Source: Pseudescherichia sp031979925 (lineage in GTDB: Bacteria; Pseudomonadota; Gammaproteobacteria; Enterobacterales; Enterobacteriaceae). From it: a DNA stretch of 64,000 bases. The first letter of the stretch is position 1, and every line of letters begins with the position of its first letter. Positions 26,366-34,944 of this stretch are shown one piece after another. The notes under the pieces were generated by a model that made no database searches, was not told the origin of the DNA, and saw only the letters and a program-made list of their open reading frames with translations. The stretch covers positions 20,903 through 84,902 of the forward strand of contig NZ_DALZFB010000014.1 of assembly GCF_031979925.1 (NCBI RefSeq), given 5' to 3'. A program made the position numbers and the translations under genes.

Positions 26366-27328
26366 TCAGTAAAGCTTCTTAGCGCAGTCCAGCCAGTCGC
26401 CTTTGAACGGACGCTTCATATTTTCGATAGCGTCGATGATGTCATGATGCACCATCTTCTCGTTCTGAATACCGACGCAGCGGCCGCCGTGGCCCTGCAG
26501 CAGCAGTTCAATGGCGTAGGCACCCATACGGGAGGCCAGAATACGGTCGTAAGGAACCGGAGAGCCGCCGCGCTGGATGTGGCCGAGAACGGTGGCACGG
26601 GTTTCACGCTGGGTTTCAGATTCGATGTACTTCGCCAGCTCGTCGATATCGCAGATATGCTCGGTAATGGCAACGATAGCGTGCTTTTTACCCTTCGCAA
26701 TCCCAGCCTTGATTTCGCTCACCAGATCTTCACGGTTAAACTCAACTTCCGGCAGGACGATAAACTCACAACCACCGGCAATAGCCGCCGCCAGGGTCAG
26801 ATCGCCACAGTAGCGGCCCATTACTTCAACGATGGAGATGCGCTGGTGGGAAGAGGAGGTATCGCGCAGGCGGTCGATCGCTTCAACGACGGTATGCAGC
26901 GCGGTAAAGTAGCCGATGGTGTAGTCGGTACCGGCAACGTCGTTATCGATGGTGCCCGGCAGGCCAATACACGGGAAGCCCATCTCGGTCAGGCGTTTTG
27001 CCCCCATATAGGAGCCGTCGCCGCCGATGACCACCAGCGCGTCGATGCCGCGTTTTTTCATGTTTTCGATAGCCACTGCGCGGACGTGCTCTTCACGGAA
27101 CTCCGGGAAGCGAGCAGAGCCAAGGAACGTGCCGCCACGGTTGATCATGTCGGAGACGCTATAGCGGTCGAGCTGCACCATACGGTCTTCATACAGGCCT
27201 AGATAGCCATCGTAAATGCCGCAGACTTCCAGACCTTCAGTCAATGCGGCCCGGACTACGCCACGAATTGCAGCGTTCATGCCAGGCGCATCACCGCCAC
27301 TTGTCAACACACCGATTTTCTTAATCAT
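26366..27328 (-). CDS. pfkA: 6-phosphofructokinase I
   Basis: ATP-dependent committing step of glycolysis, allosterically controlled by ADP/GDP and phosphoenolpyruvate. 320 residues beginning MIKKIGVLTSGGDAPGMNAA, so the start is at 27328 rather than the upstream in-frame start at 27418. Active-site motifs GGDGSYMGA (about 102-110) and GTIDNDVAGTD (about 124-134) carry the catalytic Asp. Standard length and location next to fieF. Confidence 0.98.
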   Translation of the reverse strand: MIKKIGVLTSGGDAPGMNAAIRGVVRAALTEGLEVCGIYDGYLGLYEDRMVQLDRYSVSDMINRGGTFLGSARFPEFREEHVRAVAIENMKKRGIDALVVIGGDGSYMGAKRLTEMGFPCIGLPGTIDNDVAGTDYTIGYFTALHTVVEAIDRLRDTSSSHQRISIVEVMGRYCGDLTLAAAIAGGCEFIVLPEVEFNREDLVSEIKAGIAKGKKHAIVAITEHICDIDELAKYIESETQRETRATVLGHIQRGGSPVPYDRILASRMGAYAIELLLQGHGGRCVGIQNEKMVHHDIIDAIENMKRPFKGDWLDCAKKLY

Positions 27329-27529
27329 GACTACCTCTGAACTTAGGAATGCAAAATAAATTCTTGCCCGAAGCGACGCCCTGGGGAGTGAATAGCTATG
27401 CTGCGCATAGTATATCAATCTCTCATGGCTGAATTGATTCAGGTCAGACCAAATGGCGGTAATTTATACACAAAATGCTGGTCTGGCTCACTTTTTTACA
27501 CCTTGTAATCGGGTCTCTACGCAGGAGAC

Positions 27530-28411
27530 TCATCCCTGGGGTACCACGGAACAGGGGTCCTGATGAATTATCACATCTGAACCCGGAAAACGGCGCAAAA
27601 TTGCCTCTTCGACCTGCTCAGCGACCAGGTGCGCCTGAACAAGCGGGAGGTTATCGTCCATTTCCAAATGAATCTGAATAAAGCGGGTCGGCCCTGACTG
27701 CCGCGTGCGAAGATCGTGTGCCCCACTGACGCCAGGCCAACGGGTAACGATAGCGATAATTTCCTGCCGCTCCTCATCGGGCAGGGCGCGATCCAGCAGC
27801 GACTGAACCGCTTCATACCCCATGCGCAGTGCGCTGTAGAGGATATACGCCCCGATACCTAGCGCAAAGAGCGCATCCGCTCGGTGCCAGCCATACCAGG
27901 ACAGGCCCAGCGCGACGAGAATAGCGCTATTCATCATAACATCAGACTGATAATGAAGCATATCGGCGCGCACGGCCTGGCTTTGCGTTTTTCGTACCAC
28001 CCAGCGCTGAAAAGTGACGAGGATCACAGTACATACCAGAGCAACCAGGGTCACGATGATGCCAATCTGCGGCGCGTTCATCGGCTCCGGGCGGGCAAGA
28101 TGCTGAATGCCGGTTAAAAAGAGAAACAGCGCTGAGCCGGAGATAAACATGCTCTGCGCCAGCGCCGCCAGCGACTCGGCCTTGCCGTGTCCGAAGGTGT
28201 GCTCATCATCTGCTGGCTGTAGCGAATAGCGCACCACCAGCAGGTTGGTCAGCGAGGCGGCGATATCTACCAGCGAATCCACCAGCGCCGCCAGCACGCT
28301 CACCGATCCGGTGTACCACCACGCAAAAATTTTAATTACCAGCAGCAACGAGGCCATTACCGTTGCGGCAATAGCTGCCCGGCTTACTAGCCGTCCATAC
28401 ATTTGATTCAT
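27530..28411 (-). CDS. fieF: Ferrous-iron/zinc efflux pump FieF
   Basis: Cation-diffusion-facilitator antiporter that exports Fe2+ and Zn2+ using protons. About 293 residues with six membrane helices. The transport site has Asp residues in AALVDSLVDIAASL (helix 2) and HxxxD in HYQSDVMMN (helix 5). A cytoplasmic metal-binding C-domain follows (HDLRTRQSG, FIQIHLEMD). The start MNQMYGRLV fits E. coli. The C-terminus stops at CSVVPQG, a few residues short of the E. coli tail, which should not affect function. Confidence 0.95.
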   Translation of the reverse strand: MNQMYGRLVSRAAIAATVMASLLLVIKIFAWWYTGSVSVLAALVDSLVDIAASLTNLLVVRYSLQPADDEHTFGHGKAESLAALAQSMFISGSALFLFLTGIQHLARPEPMNAPQIGIIVTLVALVCTVILVTFQRWVVRKTQSQAVRADMLHYQSDVMMNSAILVALGLSWYGWHRADALFALGIGAYILYSALRMGYEAVQSLLDRALPDEERQEIIAIVTRWPGVSGAHDLRTRQSGPTRFIQIHLEMDDNLPLVQAHLVAEQVEEAILRRFPGSDVIIHQDPCSVVPQG

Positions 28412-28512
28412 ACGCACTCCTGCCCGGACACAGCAGGTAGTATAACGGATGATAAATCAGGCAATGTGACAAAAAACGGGGCTGTTTAACACGCTGTGAG
28501 GAGATTAAGGGC

Positions 28513-28570
28513 AAAAAAAACCCCCTCATCATGAGGGGGAAGACAGGGATGGTGTCTATGGCAAGGAAAA
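28513..28570 (-). ncRNA. cpxQ: CpxQ small RNA (cpxP 3' UTR)
   Basis: The minus-strand 58 nt from 28570 to 28513 begin UUUUCCUUGCC and end in a CCCCCUC/GAGGGGG terminator hairpin plus eight Us. Start motif, length and seed region agree with the CpxQ RNA that RNase E releases from cpxP mRNA in Salmonella and E. coli. CpxQ acts with Hfq to repress envelope-protein mRNAs during Cpx stress. Processing here is inferred from conservation; the hairpin also terminates cpxP. Confidence 0.87.
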
Positions 28571-28588
28571 CAGGGTTGTTACTGGTTA

Positions 28589-29086
28589 CTACTTACTACC
28601 GGTACTGCTACTCGATAACGTTAGCGGAGAGCCCTGCTGCAATTTTGCAACGTCGCGCAGCTGGTCGATCCGCTGTTGGTGCTTGTCATGTAAAACCGCC
28701 TGTTGCTCTGGCGTGAGCAGGTGATACATCTGGTTGCGGACCCGGGCCATTTCGACCTGGCGAGCAACCTGCTCCTGCGCCATTTTTTCTGCCTGAGCAC
28801 GCACGGCGTTTTCATCAAAATTTTCTGCGGTCACAAGGTCGTGCATCGCCTCGATTTCGCTAACATTAACAGGGGGCAGCTTATGCCTCGCCTGCTGCAT
28901 CAAATCACGCAGTTGCTGGCGCTGTTGCTCAGTTAAACTGATGCCGTCAAACATGTGGCTCTGAGTGCTGCGCGGCGCAAGCTCTTCAGATGCGTGCCAG
29001 TTATCGCCTGTTACGACTTCAGCTGCGTGGCCAACAGTACTTAACGCCAGCGTTGAGGCCATGACGGCAGCGGTAACAATGCGCAT
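28589..29086 (-). CDS. cpxP: Periplasmic Cpx pathway inhibitor CpxP
   Basis: Periplasmic adaptor that inhibits CpxA and helps DegP remove misfolded pilus subunits. 165 residues from the ATG at 29086 (a GTG directly precedes it). Signal peptide to about residue 21 (VGHA-A). The two LTxxQ motifs of the Spy/CpxP family are present: SLTEQQRQQLRDLM (about 49-62) and LLTPEQQAVL (about 125-134). Divergent from cpxRA across a CpxR box, so strongly Cpx-induced. Confidence 0.96.
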   Translation of the reverse strand: MRIVTAAVMASTLALSTVGHAAEVVTGDNWHASEELAPRSTQSHMFDGISLTEQQRQQLRDLMQQARHKLPPVNVSEIEAMHDLVTAENFDENAVRAQAEKMAQEQVARQVEMARVRNQMYHLLTPEQQAVLHDKHQQRIDQLRDVAKLQQGSPLTLSSSSTGSK

Positions 29087-29166
29087 CACTTGCTCCCAAA
29101 ATTGTTTGTGTCGCCAATCAACTGAACTCAGTCTACGATTCAGGCTGCAAACTAGCGTCAGGGGGT

Positions 29167-29181
29167 GTAAAACAACGTAAA
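29167..29181. promoter_or_regulatory. CpxR box between cpxP and cpxR
   Basis: GTAAA (29167-29171), five bases, GTAAA (29177-29181): an exact match to the GTAAA-N5-GTAAA consensus. It lies 81 bases from the cpxP ATG and 56 bases before cpxR, so it can drive both divergent transcripts. Confidence 0.9.
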
Positions 29182-29236
29182 GTCATGGATTAGCGAGCCT
29201 TGATGACGTAATTTCTGCCTCGGAGGTATTTAAATA

Positions 29237-29935
29237 ATGAATAAAATTTTGTTAGTTGACGATGACCGAGAGCTTACTTCCCTTTTAAAGGAGCTGCTCG
29301 ACATGGAAGGCTTCAATGTGCAGGTTGCCCATGATGGGGAGCAGGCGCTCGACCTCCTGGACGACAGCATCGATCTGCTTTTGCTCGACGTAATGATGCC
29401 AAAGAAGAATGGTATCGATACTCTTAAAGAGCTACGACAGACACACCAGACCCCCGTCATTATGCTGACGGCGCGCGGTAGCGAGCTGGATCGCGTTCTC
29501 GGCCTTGAGCTGGGCGCGGACGACTATCTGCCTAAACCCTTTAACGATCGCGAGCTGGTGGCCCGTATACGCGCGATCCTGCGCCGTTCCCACTGGAGCG
29601 AGCAGCAGCAGAACAGCGATAACGGCTCACCGACCCTGGAAGTGGACGCCCTTAGCCTCAATCCGGGCCGTCAGGAGGCCAGCTTTGATGGCCAGTCGCT
29701 GGAGCTGACCGGCACCGAGTTCACCCTGCTCTACCTGCTGGCGCAGCATCTGGGCCAGGTGGTCTCCAGGGAACACCTTAGCCAGGAAGTGTTGGGTAAA
29801 CGCCTGACGCCGTTCGATCGTGCGATCGATATGCATATCTCTAACCTGCGCCGTAAGCTGCCGGAGCGTAAAGATGGTCATCCATGGTTTAAAACGCTAC
29901 GCGGACGCGGCTATCTGATGGTTGCGGCTTCATGA
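29237..29935 (+). CDS. cpxR: Envelope-stress response regulator CpxR
   Basis: OmpR-family regulator phosphorylated by CpxA. 232 residues: receiver domain with acidic pocket LVDDDREL, phospho-acceptor Asp51 in LLLDVMMP and conserved Lys in LPKPF; C-terminal winged helix (about 135-230) with TGTEFTLLYLL and AIDMHISNLRRKL. The stop overlaps the cpxA start by 4 bases. Confidence 0.98.
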   Translation: MNKILLVDDDRELTSLLKELLDMEGFNVQVAHDGEQALDLLDDSIDLLLLDVMMPKKNGIDTLKELRQTHQTPVIMLTARGSELDRVLGLELGADDYLPKPFNDRELVARIRAILRRSHWSEQQQNSDNGSPTLEVDALSLNPGRQEASFDGQSLELTGTEFTLLYLLAQHLGQVVSREHLSQEVLGKRLTPFDRAIDMHISNLRRKLPERKDGHPWFKTLRGRGYLMVAAS

Positions 29936-31305
29936 TAGGAAGTTTGACGGCACGCATCTTTGCTATTTTTTGGCTGACGCTGGCACTGGTGCTGATGCTG
30001 GTGTTAATGGTGCCCAAGCTGGACTCCCGGCAAATGACGGAGCTGCTGGATAGCGAGCAGCGCCAGGGCATTATGATTGAGCAGCACGTTGAGGCGGAGC
30101 TGGCCCTCGATCCGCCAAACGATCTGATGTGGTGGCGGCGGCTGTTTCGCGCGATTGATAAATGGGCTCCGCCGGGGCAGCGTCTGCTGCTGGTGACCAG
30201 CGAAGGCCGGGTGATCGGCGCTGAACGTAGCGAAATGCAGATCATTCGTAACTTTATTGGTCAGGCGGATAACTCCGACCATCCGCAGAAGAAGAAGTAT
30301 GGACGGGTAGAGCTGGTAGGGCCGTTTTCCATCCGCGACGGGGAAGATAACTACCAGCTCTACCTCATCCGTCCTGCAAGTAATTCGCAGTCCGATTTTA
30401 TCAACCTGCTGTTTGACCGGCCGCTCCTGCTGCTGATTGTCACCATGTTGATCAGCTCCCCGCTGCTGCTGTGGCTGGCGTGGAGCCTGGCCAAACCGGC
30501 GCGTAAGCTAAAAAACGCGGCGGACGAGGTCGCTCAGGGCAACCTGCGCCAGCATCCAGAGCTGGAAGCCGGGCCGCAGGAGTTTCTTGCTGCCGGGGCC
30601 AGCTTTAACCAGATGGTAAGCGCCCTTGAGCGGATGATGACCACCCAGCAGCGCCTGCTCTCTGATATCTCCCACGAGCTGCGCACGCCGCTGACGCGTC
30701 TACAGTTGGGCACTGCCCTGCTGCGCCGCCGCAGCGGTGAGAGCAAAGAGCTGGCCCGTATTGAGACCGAGGCGCAGCGTCTCGACAGCATGATCAACGA
30801 TCTGCTGGTGATGTCGCGCAACCAGCAAAAAAATGCGCTGGTGAGCGAGACCGTTAAGGCTAATCACCTGTGGAAAGACGTGCTGGATAACGCCGCGTTT
30901 GAAGCCGAGCAGATGGGCAAGTCGCTTACCGTCAACTTCCCGCCGGGGCCATGGCCGCTGTACGGTAACCCAAATGCGCTGGAGAGCGCGCTGGAGAATA
31001 TCGTGCGTAACGCCCTGCGCTACTCGCATACGAAGATTGAGGTGAGTTTTGCGGTGGATAAAGAGGGCGTAACGGTTAACGTTGATGATGACGGTCCGGG
31101 CGTTAGTGCGGAAGATCGCGAGCAAATTTTCCGTCCGTTCTACCGTACTGATGAGGCACGCGACCGTGAATCTGGCGGCACCGGGCTGGGGCTGGCGATT
31201 GTTGAGACGGCTATTCAGCAACATCGCGGCTGGGTTAAAGCAGACGATAGCCCGCTGGGCGGCTTACGCTTAACCATCTGGCTACCGCTGCATAAGCGTT
31301 CCTAG
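29932..31305 (+). CDS. cpxA: Envelope-stress sensor histidine kinase CpxA
   Basis: Inner-membrane kinase/phosphatase that senses misfolded envelope proteins. 457 residues: first membrane helix about 8-28, periplasmic sensor about 30-163, second helix about 164-186, HAMP, then the H-box SDISHELRTPLTRLQ (His near 248) and the ATP-binding N, G1 and G2 boxes (NIVRNALRYS, DDGPGV, GGTGLGLAI). Cotranscribed with cpxR. Confidence 0.98.
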   Translation: MIGSLTARIFAIFWLTLALVLMLVLMVPKLDSRQMTELLDSEQRQGIMIEQHVEAELALDPPNDLMWWRRLFRAIDKWAPPGQRLLLVTSEGRVIGAERSEMQIIRNFIGQADNSDHPQKKKYGRVELVGPFSIRDGEDNYQLYLIRPASNSQSDFINLLFDRPLLLLIVTMLISSPLLLWLAWSLAKPARKLKNAADEVAQGNLRQHPELEAGPQEFLAAGASFNQMVSALERMMTTQQRLLSDISHELRTPLTRLQLGTALLRRRSGESKELARIETEAQRLDSMINDLLVMSRNQQKNALVSETVKANHLWKDVLDNAAFEAEQMGKSLTVNFPPGPWPLYGNPNALESALENIVRNALRYSHTKIEVSFAVDKEGVTVNVDDDGPGVSAEDREQIFRPFYRTDEARDRESGGTGLGLAIVETAIQQHRGWVKADDSPLGGLRLTIWLPLHKRS

Positions 31306-31307
31306 TC

Positions 31308-31352
31308 TCAACGTACATAGTATCAACGTACATAGTATCAACGTACATAATA
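31308..31352. repeat. Three tandem copies of a 15-bp unit
   Basis: The unit TCAACGTACATAGTA occurs at 31308-31322 and 31323-31337, and with one change (TAATA end) at 31338-31352. It starts just past the cpxA stop and runs into the shared terminator hairpin. Each unit contains ACGT/GTAC palindromic bases. Function unknown. Confidence 0.9.
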
Positions 31353-31355
31353 TCA

Positions 31356-31375
31356 AGGCCGGGCAACCCCGGCCT
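31356..31375. terminator. Hairpin between converging cpxA and yiiM
   Basis: AGGCCGGG (31356-31363) pairs with CCCGGCCT (31368-31375). The right arm overlaps the yiiM stop codon. REP-like core; a likely transcription barrier for both directions. Confidence 0.6.
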
Positions 31376-32054
31376 ACGCTTTCCTGCCCCATAGTCTGGG
31401 CGCAAAGCTCTCAATTTTGCCGCTAAGGCGTCGTTTCTGCATGGTTCTGGCCCAGCTCACCGAGAGACCGGCGGCAGAGAGCAGACGATGATACTGCTCG
31501 TCGTCAAACGGCAGATGCCAGGCGATGGCCGCCGCCTCGTGGACGCTCACCTCGCTACAGCGGGACACCAGCTCAAGGGGCGCATCACCGGAGACGCTGC
31601 CGGGGGCAATCACCCGGTAGAGCCAGCCCGTGCGGCCGCTCTCCTGCATCAGAGAGGAGAGATCGTGGATGGCAAAATGGTAGTTAACTTTGAAGCAGGG
31701 CGAGCGCGGCTGGGTGACCTGAATCAGCGCCTCACCCCAGCGAAAGATATCCCCGATGTAGACGTTCTGCTCGGTCAGCCCCTCGGTAGAGAGGTTCTCG
31801 CCAAACGCTGGAGCGACAAAGAGCTCCGCCTGCTCAGGAAACGCGTTTGCCCAGTGGCGATAATGCTCGCGCGGATAGTGGCACAGGGCGCGATCCGGCC
31901 CGCCGTGGATCTTCTTCTCCGCCTGTTGGTCGCCCGCAAGCCCCAGCTCGGTTAGCGTCAGTTCGCCGTTAACCTGCACCTTGGCGATGGCGCTTGGCCG
32001 ACTGCCTTCGTAATCCCTTACTTTGCCTGTAAAAACGTTAACCTGATGGTGCAT
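31374..32054 (-). CDS. yiiM: MOSC domain protein YiiM (6-hydroxyaminopurine detoxification)
   Basis: Molybdenum-cofactor-dependent protein that reduces N-hydroxylated base analogues; a YiiM/YcbX-type MOSC domain. 226 residues, close to E. coli (224). The candidate Mo-ligand cysteine is in QPRSPCFKVNYHF (near residue 120), and the GLAGDQQAEKKIHGGPDRAL segment is typical. Between cpxA and sodA; the kdgT gene found here in E. coli is absent. Confidence 0.93.
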   Translation of the reverse strand: MHHQVNVFTGKVRDYEGSRPSAIAKVQVNGELTLTELGLAGDQQAEKKIHGGPDRALCHYPREHYRHWANAFPEQAELFVAPAFGENLSTEGLTEQNVYIGDIFRWGEALIQVTQPRSPCFKVNYHFAIHDLSSLMQESGRTGWLYRVIAPGSVSGDAPLELVSRCSEVSVHEAAAIAWHLPFDDEQYHRLLSAAGLSVSWARTMQKRRLSGKIESFAPRLWGRKA

Positions 32055-32080
32055 TGCAGCGCCTTACCCCCGATACAAAA

Positions 32081-32105
32081 AAAGCGAGTCATCAGACTCG
32101 CTTTT
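32081..32105. terminator. Terminator between sodA and yiiM
   Basis: AAAAGCGAGTC pairs with GACTCGCTTTT around a 4-base loop, with A and T runs on both sides. It terminates sodA on the minus strand before yiiM begins. Confidence 0.88.
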
Positions 32106-32124
32106 CACCGGAAGCAATGCAACC

Positions 32125-32745
32125 TTATTTTTTAGCAGCGAAACGGGCAGCAGCTTCGTCCCAGTTTACAACTTCCCAGAATGCCTTGATGTAGTCCGGG
32201 CGTTTGTTCTGGTATTTCAGGTAGTAAGCGTGCTCCCACACGTCCAGACCCAGGATCGGGAAGCCGGATGCGCCAGAAACAGCTTCACCCATCAGTGGGC
32301 TATCCTGGTTCGCGGTAGAGACAACAGCCAGTTTGTCGCCTTTCAGTACCAGCCATGCCCAGCCGGAGCCAAAGCGGGTTGCTGCTGCTTTCTCGAACTC
32401 TTCTTTGAATTTCTCAACGGAGCCGAAGTCGCGCTCGATAGCGGATTTCAGTTCGCCCTGCAGGGTCGTGCCGGTTTTCAGGCCTTTCCAGAACAGGCTG
32501 TGGTTGGCGTGGCCGCCTGCGTTGTTGCGCAGTACGGTTTTCTTGTCAGCCGGAACCTGATCCAGTTTGGCGATCAGCTCTTCTACCGGCAGGTTAGCCA
32601 GCTCCGGCAGGCTTTCCAGCGCGGCGTTGGCGTTGTTAACGTAGGTCTGGTGATGTTTAGTGTGATGGATTTCCATCGTCTGCTTATCGAAGTGCGGTTC
32701 CAGTGCATCATAAGCGTACGGCAGTGATGGCAGTGTGTAACTCAT
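32125..32745 (-). CDS. sodA: Manganese superoxide dismutase
   Basis: Cytosolic Mn-SOD. The 206 residues start at MSYTLPSLPYAYDALEPHF; an in-frame ATG four codons upstream is less likely. Metal ligands: His27 (in HHTKHHQTYV), His in GGHANHSLFW (near 82), Asp and His in DVWEHAYY (about 168-172). A Fur-like site lies upstream, in line with known Fur control. E. coli neighbours kdgT and rhaT are missing on either side. Confidence 0.98.
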   Translation of the reverse strand: MSYTLPSLPYAYDALEPHFDKQTMEIHHTKHHQTYVNNANAALESLPELANLPVEELIAKLDQVPADKKTVLRNNAGGHANHSLFWKGLKTGTTLQGELKSAIERDFGSVEKFKEEFEKAAATRFGSGWAWLVLKGDKLAVVSTANQDSPLMGEAVSGASGFPILGLDVWEHAYYLKYQNKRPDYIKAFWEVVNWDEAAARFAAKK

Positions 32746-32819
32746 AATCATCTCCATTAATTGTCGGGCGGCGATTGTTAATGCCGCGTAAGCAGTTGGT
32801 TCATTATAGTTAATTAAGT

Positions 32820-32838
32820 GATATTGAAAATGTTTATC
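32820..32838. promoter_or_regulatory. Candidate Fur box upstream of sodA
   Basis: The 19 bases from GATATTG to TTTATC match the consensus GATAATGATAATCATTATC at 15 of 19 positions by hand count. It is 75 bases upstream of the sodA ATG, near the expected promoter. SoxS and ArcA sites were not defined. Confidence 0.55.
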
Positions 32839-32872
32839 AATGCCGTAGTTTTTATATGGTTATAACCTTTTG

Positions 32873-33727
32873 TTATGTACTCGTGAGCGCCCTGCTGCGG
32901 TGCCGCCATTGACTAGGCGTCACGCCGGTTTCACGGGTAAAAACCACGGAAAAATAGTTGCTGTCTTCAAAACCACAGCGTGTTGCAATCTCACCGATCA
33001 TCAGCTCGGTATGCTGCAACAGATACTGGGCATGGCAGATGCGCAGCTGGCGCAGATAGTGATTAATTGTCATGCCGGTCTGAGTACGGAACTGCTGACG
33101 TAGTGTACGCTCACTGCACTGATTTTGCTCGCAAAATTGCTCAAGAAAAAATGCACGGTTGAGGCTGCTGGCCAGGGCCGTGATGAGCTTATCCAGCAAC
33201 GCTTCGCTGCTGGTCGCCGAGAGGTTGTCAGTAGCGTAGCGATGGCGTTTGAGGGTTAAGACGAGCTGGGCAAACAGGGTTTCTGCCAGCGGATCGGAGA
33301 GCGGATCGGTTTTTGCGCTCTCGTGCTCCAGCTGGCTAATTACCTGCCGCGCCTGAGCCATGCCGCTGCTGCCAATGCGCCAGTAGGGTATCGGCTCCCC
33401 GCCGTTCAGGCCTGGAATATGCGCGGCCCAGTCAAGGTTAAGCGTCAGCCGCTCCGGGCAGTAGATGATGTTTTGCAGCACCAGATCGTTTACCGAGGCG
33501 TAGGCGTGACGGTCCTCGGCGCGGATATAGAAGAGATCGCCCCGGGTTATGCGGTAAGGACGATCGTTAAGGATATGCAGGCCGTTGCCGCGCCAGACCA
33601 GCACCAGCTCGTTAAACTCGTGAGAGTGCTCAGCAAAGACGTTCTGCGGATAGCGATCGGCCACCGCGACCGCCTGCCCAGGCCTGGCAAAAAAATCATC
33701 TCTCCGCAGAATTAACTGACCTGCCAC
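32873..33727 (-). CDS. rhaR: AraC-family rhamnose activator RhaR
   Basis: Responds to L-rhamnose and activates rhaSR transcription. 284 residues from a GTG at 33727 that follows GAGGTGA. N-terminal cupin sensing domain (VFAEHSHEFNELVLVWRG), C-terminal double helix-turn-helix about 180-280 with CSERTLRQQF and the signature IATRCGFEDSNYFSVVFTRETGVTPSQWR. The N-terminus is shorter than some E. coli annotations. Downstream of rhaS in the same transcript. No rhaT follows, unlike E. coli. Confidence 0.95.
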   Translation of the reverse strand: MAGQLILRRDDFFARPGQAVAVADRYPQNVFAEHSHEFNELVLVWRGNGLHILNDRPYRITRGDLFYIRAEDRHAYASVNDLVLQNIIYCPERLTLNLDWAAHIPGLNGGEPIPYWRIGSSGMAQARQVISQLEHESAKTDPLSDPLAETLFAQLVLTLKRHRYATDNLSATSSEALLDKLITALASSLNRAFFLEQFCEQNQCSERTLRQQFRTQTGMTINHYLRQLRICHAQYLLQHTELMIGEIATRCGFEDSNYFSVVFTRETGVTPSQWRHRSRALTST

Positions 33728-33807
33728 AGCGTCACCTCAACAGCCTTCAACCTTCTATATTTAGCTGTTTTCTGGCAAAAAAACGGTGATTGCCTTCTCG
33801 TTTACGG

Positions 33808-34644
33808 CTATTGCAGCGGCGTGTCCCGACCCTGGCGGATATCCCGTGGTGACCAGCTAAACTCGCGGCGAAAAAGCGTCGAAAAGTGATTGCTGTCGCC
33901 GAAACCGCAGCGAAACGCGATATCGGTAACGCTCTCGTCGCTGTGGCGCAGCAGGTGGCGGGCCTTAATCAAACGCAGACGGTTGAGGTAGCGCTGTGGC
34001 GTCATGCCCGTATGCTGCTTCAGCTGGCGGTGCAGCGTACGCAGGGAGAGCGAAAAACGGTTGGCAAGGGAGTCCCAGCAGACCTCATCCGCAAAGTGAT
34101 CCTCCAGCCATGCCATCATCTGGTTCAGACGGGCATCGTTATTAACGGCTCCCTCCTCAAGGCTGCTTTTACGCAATAGTACTAATAGCTGCATAAACAG
34201 CATCTCCCGGCTGGCAAGGGCTGCGGTCCCCTCCTCCTCGCTGCTCTGCTCCATCTGGCTGACAATCTGTCGCACCTGCTGTAGCGCCCCCTGATTAACC
34301 CGCCAGTGGGAGGCATAGTGGCCGTCCTGCTCCTGAGGCAGCAGCTGGTTCAAACCCGCTAAAAACTGAAAAGCCTCTGGCGAGCGGTAGAGCACGTTAG
34401 TCAGACAGAGATTATCCGTATGCTCGTAAAGATGCCTGTCATGGTCGCGTATAAAGCAGACGCTGCCCCCGCTAATGGAGTAGGGCTGGCCGTTAAAGAC
34501 GTGAATGCCCGTGCCATGCTCAACAATAACAATCTCATGGAAATCATGGTGATGTTCAGGAAACGCTGACTGGGGAAGGCGCGGCTCGATAGCCACAGGC
34601 GTTTTACCTGACGGAAAAAAATCCACGCTGTGTAGTACGGTCAT
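33808..34644 (-). CDS. rhaS: AraC-family rhamnose activator RhaS
   Basis: Activates rhaBAD with L-rhamnose. 278 residues, the E. coli length, if it starts at MTVLHSVDFFPSG (34644). The longer open frame to 34809 was rejected because its extra 55 residues cover the promoter region. Cupin domain AFPEHHHDFHEIVIVEHGTG near 25-45; C-terminal HTH pair with LSLRTLHRQLKQHTG and ITDIAFRCGFGDSNHFSTLFRREFSWSP-type motif. Divergent from rhaB; cotranscribed with rhaR. In this locus it probably also controls the ABC importer genes. Confidence 0.96.
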   Translation of the reverse strand: MTVLHSVDFFPSGKTPVAIEPRLPQSAFPEHHHDFHEIVIVEHGTGIHVFNGQPYSISGGSVCFIRDHDRHLYEHTDNLCLTNVLYRSPEAFQFLAGLNQLLPQEQDGHYASHWRVNQGALQQVRQIVSQMEQSSEEEGTAALASREMLFMQLLVLLRKSSLEEGAVNNDARLNQMMAWLEDHFADEVCWDSLANRFSLSLRTLHRQLKQHTGMTPQRYLNRLRLIKARHLLRHSDESVTDIAFRCGFGDSNHFSTLFRREFSWSPRDIRQGRDTPLQ

Positions 34645-34944
34645 GATGGCTTCCTGAAATGGAGAACATGCCGAAAATAGTAATGAAGGGCTGACAATCC
34701 CACCTTGAATTTTTGACGCCAAAGCGCGCAAACCCGGTCGCTTTTTTAAGAAACGGTGGGAAAGATCGGGAAATGCGGTTGGCGTCACATCCGCTGCGAG
34801 AGGCGTCATTGCCGGGAACTGTGAACGCTATCACGTTCATCTTTGCTTTCTTGCCAGCGCCTGATTTCGCCTGTCCATAGCAAGAAGGTGCGCCGCTGAA
34901 GGGATCCTTAGACTGTCTGCAATGACTCTCAGAAGGACTCCACT
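34645..34944. promoter_or_regulatory. rhaS-rhaB divergent control region with CRP and RhaS sites
   Basis: A 300-base gap without genes. TGTGA (34820-34824), six bases and TCACG (34831-34835) give a perfect CRP core. Directly downstream, 34839-34855 (ATCTTTGC...TTGCC) and 34864-34880 (ATTTCGCC...ATAG) line up with the two RhaS half-sites I recall for E. coli rhaBAD. They are followed by the same TAGACT -10 hexamer at 34909-34914. The left half should hold the RhaR-dependent rhaSR promoter; the site is not resolved by eye. Confidence 0.8.

Noticed and set aside
27530..27560. FieF C-terminus as a truncating mutation
   Set aside because: Only a few variable tail residues are missing relative to E. 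coli; the cytoplasmic domain is complete.
31308..31352. CRISPR-like repeats
   Set aside because: Units are adjacent with no spacers and no cas genes are present.
34645..34809. RhaS with 55 extra N-terminal residues
   Set aside because: It would cover the rhaSR promoter region; the ATG at 34644 gives the exact family length.
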